Assembly (NCBI RefSeq): GCF_949987515.2
Contig: NC_082684.1
Location: forward strand, 16,173,701-16,237,700
DNA: 64,000 nt
Source of the DNA: Delphinus delphis
Lineage: Eukaryota > Chordata > Mammalia > Artiodactyla > Delphinidae
Direction: 5' to 3'
Under the pieces are notes generated by a model. That model was not told where the DNA came from. It searched no databases and worked only from the letters and a program-made list of their open reading frames with translations. Below are positions 11,560 through 23,639 of this stretch, piece by piece. How positions within the stretch are numbered: the stretch's first letter is position 1; the number at the start of each line of letters is the position of its first letter. A program made the translations under genes and the position numbers.

Positions 11560-12545
11560 GCAAGAAAGAAGAGTACTAGAACCACAAAAGCTTTAGAGAT
11601 AAAATTAATAGATATATAACACAAAACAAGTATGTTTAATACATTTAAAGAAATAAGAGAAGGAATCTGAACACATGAGTAAGGCTCAAGAGACTATAAA
11701 AGATGACTGGGCATATTTTTTAAAAGATTGAAATAGACCTTTCAGAAATTAAAAAATACAGTAATATAAAATTAAAAATTAACACAGGGACTAACCGACT
11801 GCCTAGCTCCAGCTGAAGAGAAAATTAGTATATTGTAAGACAGAGCTAAAGAAATAACACAAAATTACCAGAGTGCTAAAGAGACAGGAAAATACCACAC
11901 AGACATGGAGGATAAAGTGAAAAGGTCAGCGTATGTATAATTAAAGTTCACAAGGACAGAAGACAGAAAGTAGGGGAGAGGCAACGTTAGAAAATATGCT
12001 GACTGAGAGATGTCTGAAAGTGATGAAGGACATGGCATCCTCAGATTTATGAAGCTCAGCAAACCCCAAATAAGATTAGAAACAAACAGAGCTGGAAATC
12101 TATACTTAGCCGACATTGCAATCAAGCTGCAGATCACCAAAGACTAAGAAAAAAAAGAGCCAGAGAGAAAAAATGGACTACCTACAAAGGATGAAATTTT
12201 GACCGACAATGACATTTTCAACAACAATGATAACATAAACCAGAAGACAGTGGATTGATATTTCCAAATTGTTATGAAAATATATGTCATCCTATAACTG
12301 AATACCCAACAGAACTAAATTTCAAAATGAGAGCACAAATGAGGATATTTTAAGATAAACTACCACTGAGAACATTGGCCCCCAAAATCCTCATTAAAGA
12401 GACTTCTAAAGAACATAAGTGAAGAAGGAAAATGACACTCGAAAAATGTCTGAGATGCACAAAATTTAATAAGATACAGAGGATGGAACTCTGACGGTTA
12501 CGCAACATCATGTCTATCACTAGGCTCATGCGTCTGGGGAAGAAC
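11560..12545 (+). mobile_element. degraded LINE (L1M/HAL1-like)
   Basis: A-rich plus strand. 'gtcatcctataactgaatac', then 'gaactaaatttcaaaatgag', 'gagacttctaaagaacat' and 'gaagaaggaaaatgacac' resemble the 3' UTR order of old L1M elements. Stops in every frame. The subfamily cannot be fixed by eye. Confidence 0.5.
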
Positions 12546-12889
12546 ACTTAAACCATGAAAATATTCTTCCTTAGAAGAAGGACTTGGGAGAACTGGGTGA
12601 TGAGCAGGAAGGTGCCCCTTCCTGCTTTGTCCATGTTACTCAACAAATGCTCATCTTAAAAAAAAAAAGATAGGAAGGGTCAAATGGAAAAATAGTTTTG
12701 AGAGGACTTACAAAATTCTCAGTGGAATAAATTCCTTTCTCTGTAGAAATATTTCCTGCCTTAACTAAAACAACCATAAGACTGAATGGTTTAATGAAGC
12801 AGATACTGGGTGTCTTCTGGGTTGGGCAACAGAGGCAGTGTTTCTGGGGGCTTGTGGTTACACGTGTGAGGGCTCTGGAGACTCAAAGG

Positions 12890-13080
12890 TTCTCAGCAGC
12901 TCTTGGGGGATTTGTGACCATGTGTGTTCCGTCACCTCTCTAAGTTTCAAGTTTCACAGGCGTAAGATAGCAACCATTTCACAGAATTCTTGTGAGGATT
13001 AAATGAGATAACACATGAAACTCACTACTGAGCACATGGTAAGCCTTCATGACATGTTAACTGATATTGTTCTAATGACA
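12890..13080 (-). repeat. MIR SINE, antisense
   Basis: 'ttgtgaggattaaatgagat' followed by 'agcacatggtaagccttc' is the complement of the 3' half of MIR. The 'gtcacctctctaagtttc' block to its left completes the order. Confidence 0.85.
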
Positions 13081-13368
13081 ACACTGGCAGCCTGTGTTGT
13101 TCCCTACATTTCCTGAAAGCAGATCATCTTTGGCCACCTATCCAGAGCATAGCAGAGAAACCAGAGGCACTCAGTATATAATTTATATAATAACATTTCA
13201 CATATGATACCAAACGCTGCAGAGGAGAGCTGTTAAATTAATTTGTGTGAATCTGAGATTTTAACAGAATACGTAATTCTTATTATTCATACATCTTTTC
13301 AGATATTATTTTGATTGCTTTAATCATATTTTGAGAAAACTGTTTTTAGATCCAGTGCTGAGAAATTT

Positions 13369-13497
13369 GGATAAGTTTTTAATTCTGATTTTAATTTTTA
13401 CCTGATGCCCAAAGAAGATAATCCACAGCTCCTAAAACAGTACCAACCATTGATGGTTGGTAAAAATCAGAATTAAAACAGTACCAACCGTTGATGA
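13369..13497. repeat. compound inverted and direct repeat
   Basis: A 22-base block (aaaacagtaccaacc...ttgatg) occurs at 13434-13455 and again at 13475-13496 with one mismatch. Between them is a stretch that reads as the complement of 'aattctgatttt' at 13381-13392. The first copy also runs into a palindrome, accaaccat-tg-atggttggt, at 13442-13461. This pattern is typical of a replication template switch. Confidence 0.8.
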
Positions 13498-13499
13498 CA

Positions 13500-14980
13500 A
13501 TGATCAGAAGATAAAATGTTATAGGAAACATTTGCCTTCATTTATCAGTTGAATAGCTACTTATTAACACTCTACTGTGTGTCAATGTGATACTCATCTC
13601 TTAAGAATTATTAATTAATTAATACATACTAGAAATATTAATTAATACTGGAAATATTATTTTCAAATTTCACATAGTTTCTGATGGTATAAAAACATAT
13701 CACTAGACCTTTATACTGCTGAGGAAGTGGTGCTAGATAGCTCTACAGCCAGGAGTTGGTACATTTCTTCCCTAACCACTTAATTTTCATTTTGCCAATA
13801 TACTGTTTCCTGTAGAGGAAATGGAGCATAAGCATTCCTCTTTTATATTTTGATAGTGTTACCTATTTCTAAATGTAAATTTTGACATCCTTTACTACTG
13901 CTCAAAGTAGAGAAGCCATGTGTCATCCTCATTTCTCCCCGTCTTATAATACTTTGCATGACCACATTTATACAGCCCAAACTAGAAAAAAGTGTTGCAA
14001 ATATTACTGACAATCATTCAAAAGTATGTTATCTACTTAATCTTATTTTTTAATCTTACACTTACCCATGTTTCTTGGGATGACGATTTTGTTGACCGAG
14101 GAGCCAGATAAATCTGCTTGCACCCAGAAGAGAAACCAATATTATTGAGGGGACAGGAAATTGCACTCATATTTCATCACAAACCAATGAGGAAGCAGCA
14201 TATTAATGAGAAGGATGTACATTATCCAAGTTTGAGCAACAGAAGTCTCCTAAGTATTTTAAAAGATGTTTTATGTATTATTTACTGTAGTATAATTTTT
14301 ATTACTCACTTTTCTCTTTGCATCTTAATTACAATTGTATATTGATACTATATGTGCTTTGTTTGATAGAATATGTACTAGAATCTCATTCATTCATTCA
14401 CTCCCTCCCTCACTCATTTGTCTGTCAACACATATATCTATCCTCCTCTCCTAAGAGACCACTATGCTGGCAGATATATAGGACCTGACCCTAACCCATA
14501 AGGAGCTTATCACTTAGGGAAGGAGAAAGCGCTAATAACCGCAATGGTAAAAATAGTAAAAATGGATAAATACTCCAAGAGAGGTACAAAAAGATAGGAT
14601 GAGTCGTTGGATGTGTAGAATAGGAGAGGCTGTTGTAGATGGAATCAGGGTGATCAAGATCCTGGGAGAAAAACAACAGAGAGAGAATGCGGATGTGTGT
14701 ATAAAGAGCATGTTCATTGCTTAATGGCATGATGGTGGGGTCAAGGTAGCCAACCAGGTAAAGTTTTTGTTTTTTTTCAAAGGGATTATATATTAGCTAT
14801 ACAGTATTTTATTGTAGAACCATTTTCTCCTTTGATTTTCCTCTTGGAAGAGAAGATTCCATCAGAAATTGCTAAACCATGCTAAAGCCACTTGAACTAA
14901 CTGGCTTAGGCAAATCAATACTTTTATGAGACTTGAAACTTTATTTGAGAAAGACATGGGATGTTATAATGAAAATTCAC
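13500..14980. other. intergenic DNA, no gene seen
   Basis: AT-rich sequence with short open frames lacking any family signature. A small (CATT)n/(CTCC)n simple-repeat patch lies near 14385-14415. If GPR65 has a distant non-coding first exon, as in human, it could lie in this area, but I could not identify it. Confidence 0.4.
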
Positions 14981-14982
14981 TT

Positions 14983-15031
14983 AGTATAGTAACACCTTGT
15001 TACTATACTGTTAACTGTTAACACCTAACAG
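14983..15031. repeat. two adjacent perfect hairpins
   Basis: agtatagtaac-acctt-gttactatact forms an 11-base perfect stem (14983-14993 with 14999-15009). It is followed directly by aactgtta-acacc-taacagtt (8-base stem). They sit just left of a SINE insertion site. Confidence 0.9.
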
Positions 15032-15054
15032 TTGTTGCCAAATCTGTAAGTGAT

Positions 15055-15258
15055 CTTTTTTTTTTTTCCGGTACGCGGGCCTCTCACTGTTGTGGCCTCT
15101 CCCGTTGTGGAGCACAGACTCCGGACGCGCAGGCTCAGCGGCCATGGCTCACGGGCCCGGCCGCTCCGCAGCATGTGGGATCTTCCCGGACTGGAGCACG
15201 AACCCGCGTCCCCTGCATCGGCAGGCGGACTCTCTACCACTGCGCCACCAGGGAAGCC
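15055..15258 (-). mobile_element. CHR-type SINE, antisense
   Basis: Complement of the same element as at 10620, with a poly(T) run at the left and 'caccagggaagcc' at the right. Target-site duplication ctgtaagtgat is exact (15044-15054 and 15259-15269), so this is a clean, young insertion. Confidence 0.95.
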
Positions 15259-15269
15259 CTGTAAGTGAT

Positions 15270-17403
15270 TTAATGTGAAGTGAAATTAGCTCCTGGAACT
15301 TCTGAGATATAAAAAAGCCAGAGACTTCACTTTTGAACCTTGCTTTAATAAACTTTTATTACACACGAAGAGGAAATTTTTACTTTATGAGGACAGAATT
15401 AATTTGGGATGGAAAAATTTAACTTCATTTTGAAAACTGTAATCATGACAATCTGAGCCTGCCTTTGTAAAAGGACATTAGAAGTTCCTGTTGGTAGGGT
15501 TTTTAAAATTTCTCCCCAGAACTGGAAAAGATGATATTGTGATATAACCAAGATTTTTAACCTTGAGGTTATTCAGGATGTAACAAGAGTATAATGGGTT
15601 TCCTATACTTCCTTTGTAGGTCTTTTATTGAAAATAATAAAAGTAATCATTTAGGTTTATAAAGTACATTTGCAAAGTAATTTAGCATATAGGAACTTAA
15701 AAATTCAGAATACTTTCTATTTTTACTGAAATAATAAAAAATTTAAGTACAATGTAGAAAATTAATAGTAAGACAAGCCTTTAAAAAAAAAATGAAAGCA
15801 ATGATTTCAGTTTACTTGTCACTCTAATCCAAAATTCTCATTTTTGTTCGGTTTTGCACATCCACTTATCTGTGGCTTCTATACATGGGTATCTCATGAC
15901 ACTCACAATTTCTTATTTTACTTAAATAGACTATACTTCTGCTTTTAGGGAAATGGCATCTTAATATCCACATCAGATTTTTATGTATTTTGCTCTTCAA
16001 AAGAAAAAAAGGATGTTGTTACAAAGCACAGGAAACGCAAACTTTCACTTCTGATTAATTAGGAGAAAAACTGTGGCTGCCTTATGCTGAAACTTTGTCA
16101 GTTCCACATAATAGGACATTTAAGAACCTGTAATAACTCTGCTTCTTATTTAGTCCAGAATATTTGACAATACTGTATTTTCAACTACAGAGCTAGCTGA
16201 TGAAGAGATGGAAATTCCAGAGCTGTTGAGTCTCTGACATTTAAACAACTCCAAGGTGAGAAAAAGCCAATTAGAAGCATTCAGAATACTACCTTGAGGG
16301 GTTTGGTGTTCCTGGCATGTTGGTATCTGGTTTCCTGAGGCCACAGAATGGACACCCAACACTGGCCCGTGCAGGGCACTTGGGCTGCCCATGGGGAAAA
16401 GGGGGAGTGAATGTGGTCTTGCTTGGCTCCAACTTCTCCGTGGGGCAGACAGTGGAAGAATCTAATCTGCTGATGAAGGGTCCTTTGCATCCACATTTTC
16501 CACTTGCTGCAATTTCACTAGTTCAAGTAGCAGCTAAACATGGCAGGGAACATTCTGAAATACTGATTTATTTTCCCAGGCTTACTTCCTTTTACCCCAT
16601 CCCTATTCCGCCCCCCCCCCCCCACTCAATTAGCCATTTTGCATTTACTGCCTCAAGAGAAGGAATTCTTGGCAGAAAAATACGAGGTTGGGAGGAGAAG
16701 ACAATCCTAGGTTTAGAGTCTCAAAGGATTCATGCAACTCAGGAGAATGAAAAGGACTGAGGTGCAGACAATCTGCTTGGAAGAATATCTGTTGAGCTAA
16801 AACAAATCTTCCGGCCCCCAAGAACAGATAAAAGGTTTTTCCTGCCGGTGGGGCTGGGGCTTAGGGTTGTGAGAAGGGAAGTCATGAGAATTCAGATGTG
16901 GTTGCCTGATACAGGGACACTGCATCCTGACTGTTTGTACCCTCTCCCCTGCAATCCCTGAGGTGGGGGTGGGGTGACAGTTACTCTGATGAACTGCATG
17001 ATGTGGGAGGAGAGTGATCCTGTCTCTCATGTCCAGGGTGAAGTCCAGATAGGAGGCTATCTCAGGACTACATGTGTGAGAGGCCTGAGACAAACTTACC
17101 ACATTCCCCTGTGCCCTGCACAGCGCTGGTCAGGGCACATGAGGGGTGCACAGAAGTGATGCAGAGCCTCAGCCCACCTCATGGCGCTTCCAATGGCCCA
17201 GTGTGTCACAGAAGAAGCCTTGTCCCCATTGATGGGGGACAACCCAGGTGAGTCCTGCATGGGCTAACTACTGAGGACCAGAAGGGAATGAGGACATCTC
17301 ACGAGAGGCCAGCATGCACAGAGGGCAGCCTTGAGAATTGGGGCTTGAGCTAAACCTCTCCAGCCTTACCTACATACAAACTCCCTGGATCCTAGATGGT
17401 GTT
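15270..17403. other. intergenic DNA, no gene seen
   Basis: The longest open frame here (147 codons at 16317-16760, plus) has no recognisable domain, a proline run made by the poly(C) tract and no splice or promoter support. I treat it as chance. A poly(C) tract of 13 bases lies at 16611-16623. Confidence 0.5.
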
Positions 17404-17818
17404 ATGGACTGACTTGCATCCCCTTACCTCTCTGCCAAAATCCATATGTTGAGGTCCTAATCCCTAGTATGTCATAATGTGACTGTACTTGGAGTTAGGC
17501 TCTTTAAATAGATGACTAAGTTAAAATAAAACTGTTAGCATGGGTCCTAATCCAATCTGATCGGTGGTGTCCTTATAAGAAGAGGAGATTTGGACACACA
17601 AAGAGACACCAGGTATGTGCATGCACAGAGGAAAGACCAGGTGAGGACAGAGAGAGTAGGTAGACATCTGTAAGCCAAGGAGAGAGACCTCAGAAGAAAC
17701 CAACCCTACTGACACCTTGATTTTGGACTTCCAGCCTCTAGAACTGTGAGAAAATAAATTTCTGCTGGTTACACCACCCAGTCTGTGGTGTTTTGTAATG
17801 GCAGTCCTAGCAAAGTAA
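17404..17818 (+). mobile_element. MLT1-type MaLR LTR, near complete
   Basis: Starts 'tgttatggactgacttgcat' and passes through 'atccatatgttgaggtccta', 'gtccttataagaagaggag', 'agccaaggagagagacctc' and the poly(A) block 'gtgagaaaataaatttctg', ending 'ggcagtcctagcaaa'. The order matches ERVL-MaLR solitary LTRs. It is an old retroviral remnant with no coding content. Confidence 0.8.
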
Positions 17819-18188
17819 ACACAGGCAGAATCCAGAGGAAGAAGACGTAGGATCCTGAATTGACTGTGATTAAGTGTCCACCAGTTTGGTAGAATGGGGT
17901 ATTGAAATGGAATTTTAGTTGAGTTACAGAAAGATAAAGAATATTTTATTTCTGGCATCTCTGATTATGGCCTGAGATAGGAATCCACTTCATGTGTTTG
18001 ATTTAAAATGTGTAATTCAACAAACATTTATTAAGCCTTTGAATAGAACTACTGAGCAAAAATATTTTTCTCATTACTTGTCAAGGAGCCTAAAATGTAA
18101 CTATTAGATGACTTTTATTTGGGGGAGGGTCTTGAAACTTTTACCAGCAGGCTTCCTTTCTAAGGATGCAAGTTTATCCCTTGTGTTC

Positions 18189-18206
18189 GGGCGGGGGGGG
18201 GGGGGC
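18189..18206. repeat. poly(G)-rich tract
   Basis: 'cgggcgggggggggggggcg'-like run; length-unstable simple sequence. Confidence 0.9.
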
Positions 18207-18277
18207 GGCATATTAAGTTGTCAGATAAAACCTTACTTGGCTTCTACATTATGGCAAAGCTCCCTGAGATCCATTTA

Positions 18278-18715
18278 CATCAATGGTTCTCCAAGTATGC
18301 TTCTTGGATTAGCAGCATCAATGTCACCTCTGAACATTGGAGAATTAAAATTCTCAGTCTCACCCCAGGCCCAGGGAATCAGAAGCTCTGGGGCTGGAGT
18401 TCAGTGATGTGTGTTATAAAAAACACTCCGAGTAGTTTTGATGCCAAAAGTTTTGTTTTATTTAAGGAACAAAGTTATTTTTTAAAATAAACAAATAAAT
18501 TTATTTATTTATTTATTTATTTATGGCTGTGTTGGGTCTTTGCTGCTGCATGAGGGCTTTCCCTAGTTGCTGCGAGCGAGGGCTACTCTTCCTTGCGGTG
18601 CGCAGGCTTCTCATTGCAGTGGCTTCTCTTGTTGTGGAGCACAGGCTCTAAGCATGCGGGCTTCAGTAGTTGTGGCACGTGGGCTCAGTTGCCCCAAGGT
18701 TTGAGAACAACTGGT
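18278..18715 (+). mobile_element. MER5A (hAT-Charlie) split by a SINE
   Basis: The left part (about 18278-18445) shows 'atggttctccaagtatgctt', 'gaatcagaagctctggggct' and 'gtgtgttataaaaaacac'. The expected terminal block 'aaggtttgagaacaactgg' appears only at 18697-18715, after an inserted SINE. The outer ends therefore belong to one non-autonomous DNA transposon. Confidence 0.8.
18480..18696 (-). mobile_element. CHR-2-type SINE, antisense, truncated
   Basis: 'ggctgtgttgggtctttgct', 'gctgcgagcgagggctactc', 'cttctcattgcagtggcttc' and 'gcgggcttcagtagttgtgg' in order are the tail-side half of the older CHR/Bov-tA-like cetartiodactyl SINE in reverse. An (ATTT)n stretch at its left end (about 18498-18524) derives from the A-rich tail. 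The tRNA-like head is missing. It sits inside MER5A. Confidence 0.8.
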
Positions 18716-18849
18716 GTACAGGATGGTTGCCTGAGTAAGAGACTGTTGGGGTGGGTGGTGGAGAGGCAGGGAGAACAGAACCTCTAAAAAGGGAAGAGTA
18801 TGGAAACACTTTATGTTCAAATTCTTGCTTGCTTTTGGTACTTTAACCC

Positions 18850-19420
18850 TGTCAGAAAGGAAGAAATTTTTCTCTACCCTTCTGTGTTCCTCTGGCTGGT
18901 CCAAGAATGAAATTGACATGAGACAGATTAACAGGAGAAAATAAAACAAAAGTTTAATAGCATGTATGCACTGGAGAGGCCCAGGAAAACTGAGTAACTC
19001 ACTAAAATGGCTGAAATCCTCACCTTAAGTATTATCTTCAGCTAAAGACAAAAGAGGATGTTGTGGGTAGTTGTTCAGGACTGCAAAGGGGAGGAAGGCA
19101 ATTCATATGGAGATGAAAAAGCAAATGTTTGGTAAACAAATGTTTGCTGGGTCGTGCAGAGACAATGGGGCACACAGAGGACTCTGATCTCTAGGTTCTG
19201 CTGAGTTTCCCCCATCACAGTCCACATTTGCAGATATCTCTGGTGATAGCTCTAATCTGGGAACAGGCCCTTTATCCAAATTCTCTTAGACAGTTAAGGG
19301 GGGAGGTAGCAAGAAAAACTTCCCAAGTCTTCTGTTTCTTAAAAATAATCAGTCTAAATCAATTCTCATACCAAAGAGACACATTTTGGGGTGGCAGATT
19401 TTGTTCCCCTACAGCCCTAT
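18850..19420. mobile_element. probable ancient solitary LTR
   Basis: Contains 'acatgagacagattaacagg', 'gcccaggaaaactgagtaac', 'tcaggactgcaaaggg' and an end 'ggtggcagattttgttcccc', an order I associate with old mammalian ERV LTRs (MER31-like). Family and strand are uncertain. No coding content. Confidence 0.4.
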
Positions 19421-20401
19421 TATCCCGTCATCAGTATTTAAATTCCATTCTGCATCATTGTACCATTAGTTCACTTGGCTCTGCCCTTTTCAAAACAGTT
19501 GAGCTAATACAGCCTCTCATTTCAGATTTGTAAATGATTTTAACTTAAAGCTTAAGTCAGAACGTAAGTATAGTAACAGTTAAAATGGAGATATGTTATC
19601 AGACTAAGGACTAGAGTCTTTAATATCTTAAATACCTTTTCAGAAGATCTAATATGTATTTCATGATGTCTGTAAATTACATAAATGCCTTTTAATTCCT
19701 TTGTTATACTCATTGATTGAAATAACCAAATTTAAGAAGATTAACTCCAAATAGTTTCCTCTGATGTATTGCGGATGTGCAGACTGCTGATTAGCTTAAT
19801 TTTTAAAGTCAGGATAAGAAGTGTAAGTCCTTGTGGAATTATCTGTTGAGTTTGCTTATGGTAGGGATAACCAGCTAATCGTTTAAGTTTTAGGATCGAA
19901 AAAATATTTCATGAACTTAGATTTAACCAAGACATGTACTAATATTTAAGGAGGTTCAATCCAAAGGATAGGGCAGAGAAGTAGAAATGATTGGCAAAAA
20001 TTGAGTCAACTGGGGCAGAGGGGCTAGGGACAGACAGGAGGGAGGATCTGAAGCCAGCTTAAGTGTTGTGGGTTCTATGGCATCTGGACTGGGGAAGGCA
20101 GGTTCTGTTACCCAAAGCTGTGGGTCATACCAGAATCCATAGAATGAGCAGAGCAGAGCAGAGATTATAGTGAAAACCCAAGAGTGATAGGAATACCTGC
20201 CATTTTACAGAAAATAATGCTAGAGTGTTTATTTTCCTTGGTGCTTTTTTAGAGGATGCTAAAGTATCTTTGCAAACGTGCAGTAACTGAGTAAATCCCT
20301 TATATCATTTTATCATACCCATTTCTATGAATAAGCCCTCAAAATATTAGTTACTGCAATATTTAATACTATATCATATGAGTGGTTTGCTGAAATGCAT
20401 C

Positions 20402-20905
20402 ATGGGTAAGTGTTGTGATTTTAAAATATGTTCACAAATTCCTTGGCACCCCTCCTTTCAAGAGGTGGAGCCCGATTTCCCTCCCCTGGAGTGTGGGCTA
20501 GACTAGATGACTCATTCCTAGAAAATAAAGCAGAAGTGATGGTGCACTATTTTGGAGACTAGGTCGGAATAATCCTGTGAATTCCTCCTCATGCTCTCTC
20601 TCTCTCTGCTCACTTGGTCTTGAGTGATGCCAGCTGCCCTGTCGTGAGAAAAGGTCCACGTGGTGGGGATTTGAGTGAGCCAACAGTACTGAGTAACCAT
20701 CTTGGAAGTACATCTTCAAGCCTCCAGATAATTACAGCTCCTGCTAACATCCCTACCGCAACCTCACTAGGGATTCTGAGCTAGAACCACTCAGTGAAGG
20801 TGATCCAGAATTCCCAACCCACAGAAACTGAGAGATACTAAATATTTGTTGTTTTCAGCTACTGAACTTTGGGTACTTTGTGACACAGGAACAGATAACA
20901 AATTC
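20402..20905 (+). mobile_element. MaLR-like LTR, old
   Basis: 'ttccttggcacccctccttt' at the left, a CT-rich centre, and the right end 'tttgttgttttcagctactg' and 'aggaacagataacaaa' follow the older MLT1/MLT2 pattern. Strongly diverged. Confidence 0.5.
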
Positions 20906-21177
20906 AGTATATATATTGTTGAGTTGATGTGAATGTTGTGACATGGAGAAATTATGAATTTGGGATTAATTCAGGCAATTGTCAGTGTTCAAGAAATTTC
21001 CCCTTTTTATAACAAAAATACTCTGTTAACTCTCTGGGTTTATGGCATATACTTAACTCATTTTAAACAAAATTTCCTAATAATCATGGTTACTTATTGC
21101 TGATTAAAAGACAACTGTCTGAAAAAAAAAAAGAAATTTTAATCCTATGGTTTGGACATGCAAGCAGTACAGACGGT

Positions 21178-21615
21178 AGGTGTATAAGTCAGCTCAGGCT
21201 GTCATGACAAAATACCGTAGACTGGGAGGCTTCAACAGTAGAAGCCTTGATTTTCTCATACTTCTGGAGGTTGGAAGTCCAAGGTCAAGGTATCTGCCAT
21301 TCAGTTTCTGGTAGGGGATCTTTTTCTGTCTTGCAGACAGCTGTCTTCTCACTGTGTTCTCACATGGTAGAGGTGGTGGGGTAGAAGGGATGAAGTGAGA
21401 GAGAGAGAGGATGCGAGAGCGGGGGGCGGGGGGAGAGCCCGCAAGAGCGCACTCTGGTGTCTCTTCTTATAAGGACCCTAATCTTAGTGTATCAGGGCCC
21501 CATCCTTATGATCTCATTTAACTTTAATCACCTCCTTATAGTTTCTATCTCCAAATCCAGTCACAATGGGGGTTGGGGCTTCAATATATGAATTTTAGAG
21601 GGAAACAATTTAGCC
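21178..21615 (-). mobile_element. MaLR-type LTR, antisense
   Basis: 'gtcagctcaggctgtcatga', 'cttctggaggttggaagtcc', 'ctcttcttataaggacccta' and 'ggggcttcaatatatgaatt' are the complements of the blocks seen in the plus-strand LTR at 22393. A (GA)n and G-rich patch interrupts it near 21395-21440. Confidence 0.75.
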
Positions 21616-22392
21616 AGTAATCAAAGTCTGAGATGGGGTGGGAAAGCAGGTTGTTGTCCAAATTATCCTCTCCTGAGGTTGGGGAGAAGTGCAGTGAATG
21701 GGGGATGGAAACCAAACAGCATTCGAGGCTTCCATGGGGCCAGAATGCAGAAGGGGGAGGTCTTTCATCCAAACTGTTGGTGTCAAAATCAATTAAGCAA
21801 AGTGAGAAGCCAGGGCTGCTGAAGTAGCCTGTGACTGGAGGGATAGAGCCCAAAACAATACTGGCAGTCAGAGTATGGAGACGGGAGTCGGAAATCTAGG
21901 GAGGAAGATCACAGCAGTGAATGTAGAACAAGTACTGGCAGGTAATTCTTACAAATAGGCATGAATGCACATGGTGGGGTTATGTTTGCTGCAGGCTGGT
22001 GCCTGGGATGAGTGGCCACTACTGTTCTGTTTCTCCTTGCAGGACACCTCTGACACCCAGTGTGTGTGGGTTTTCCTTCCACCAACAACCAGTTCTCCAG
22101 TACTCCAGACACCAGCTAGAAGTCCTTCAATTTAGTTCACTTCTGACACTAATTACCTGGAGTACGCACCAGATTCCACAAGGTAAGAGCTCCATCCCAC
22201 AGGGCTGTTTCCACTTCAGATGCTGGTCACAAAACCTCAGTCTCCAGTACTTTGGACCAACTGGCTGTCATTTGGGGGTTCCCACAACCCACTCCTCAGG
22301 TTCAATAATTTGCCAGAATGGCTCTTGGAACTCAGGAAAGCATTTTACTGACATTTACCAGTTTGTTACAACTGAACCACTGTTAGATATTG

Positions 22393-22795
22393 TTACAGGC
22401 TGAATTTTGTCTGCCTCAAATTCATATGTTGAAGCTCTAACCCCAGTGCCTCAGAATGTGACTGTATTTGGAGATAGGGCCTTTATAGATGTGATTAAGT
22501 TAAAATGAAATTGTTAGCATGGGCCCTAACCCAATCTGACTGGTATCTTTATAAGAAGAGGAAATTTGGATACACAAAGAGACACCAGGGATGCGCATGC
22601 ACAGAGGGGAGACCGTGTGAGGATGCAGAGAGATGGTGGCCACCTGCATGCCAAGGAGAGAGACTTCAGAAAAAGCCAAAGTTCCCACCACCTTGATGCT
22701 GAATTTCAGAACTCTGAGAAAATAAATTTCTGTTGTTTAAACCACTGTTTTGTTGTATTTTTTTATGGCAGCCCCAGCAAAGAGTGGATATCCTT
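22393..22795 (+). mobile_element. MLT1-type MaLR LTR
   Basis: Same block order as at 17404: 'aattcatatgttgaagctct', 'ggccctaacccaatctgact', 'atgccaaggagagagacttc', 'gagaaaataaatttctgttg' and 'ggcagccccagcaaag'. Shorter than the 17404 copy. Confidence 0.8.
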
Positions 22796-22864
22796 CAATC
22801 TCATCTTTAGCAGCCAGAGGCAACCCAGGGCCTGGCATACATGAGATCTGCTCAGTCCAACCCC

Positions 22865-23175
22865 AGCATCACTGGCCACATGTGGCTATTGTGCACTTGA
22901 CATGAGGCTAATCCGAATTGAGGTGTGCTATCTGTGTAAGACACACTCTAGATTGTTGAAACCTTCGTATGAAGAAACCCCCACAAAATCTTTAATATAT
23001 TTTCATATTGATTACATATTTATCAATAATATTTTGGATATCTGGGGTTAAATAAAATGTATCACCAAAAATTAATCTCACCTGCTTTTTTTTTTAACTT
23101 TAATGTGGCTACTAGATAATTTCAAATTATGTATGTGCTTTGCCTTACATTTGTGGGATGGAATTGTACTAGATG
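22865..23175. mobile_element. MER33-like DNA transposon remnant
   Basis: 'ggccacatgtggctattgtg', 'ataatattttggatatctgg', 'taatctcacctgctttttt' and 'aatgtggctactagataatt' match the order of MER33. A second copy is at 59385-59690. Confidence 0.7.
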
Positions 23176-23400
23176 TTTAAAAAAAATCTTTTGAGCCATG
23201 GGAACCTCTTGTACCCTTATTTTCTTCATGCCTAAGACTTGAAATTAGGTGGACTCTAGAATTCTTCCCCTGGTAGGAGTGCAGAAAACGGTATTGACGA
23301 TCCAAAGAAGAATAGACATATCACAGGTGAAATAGGAGGACAGCAAAACTTCCTGGAGTTCCTTTATTGGAACTAATCCACGCATTAACAATTACCAACA

Positions 23401-23554
23401 GGGACTTCCCTGCCGGTCCAGTGGTTAGGACTCCACACTTCCACTGCAGTGGGTGTGGGTTCAATCCCTGGTGGGGGAACTAAGATCCCACATGCCGCGC
23501 AGTACGGCCAAAAGAAAAACTAAAACCCAACAACAACAACAAAAAACCCAAAAA
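23401..23554 (+). mobile_element. CHR-2-type SINE (older tRNA-derived family)
   Basis: 'ggacttccctgccggtccag', 'gtgtgggttcaatccctggt' (B box) and 'aactaagatcccacatgccg', then an (AAC)n/A-rich tail. The flanks carry an exact duplication aacaattaccaaca (23387-23400 and 23555-23568). Confidence 0.92.
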
Positions 23555-23639
23555 AACAATTACCAACAAAAGAACTACAGGTGGTGAAGGCAGTGTTTAA
23601 AGTAGGGTAAATGCAGACCCAGAGGCTGAGAATTCTTTG

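Noticed and set aside
16317..16760. 147-codon plus-strand frame
   Set aside because: No domain, a proline run caused by the poly(C) tract, and no promoter or splice evidence; probably chance.
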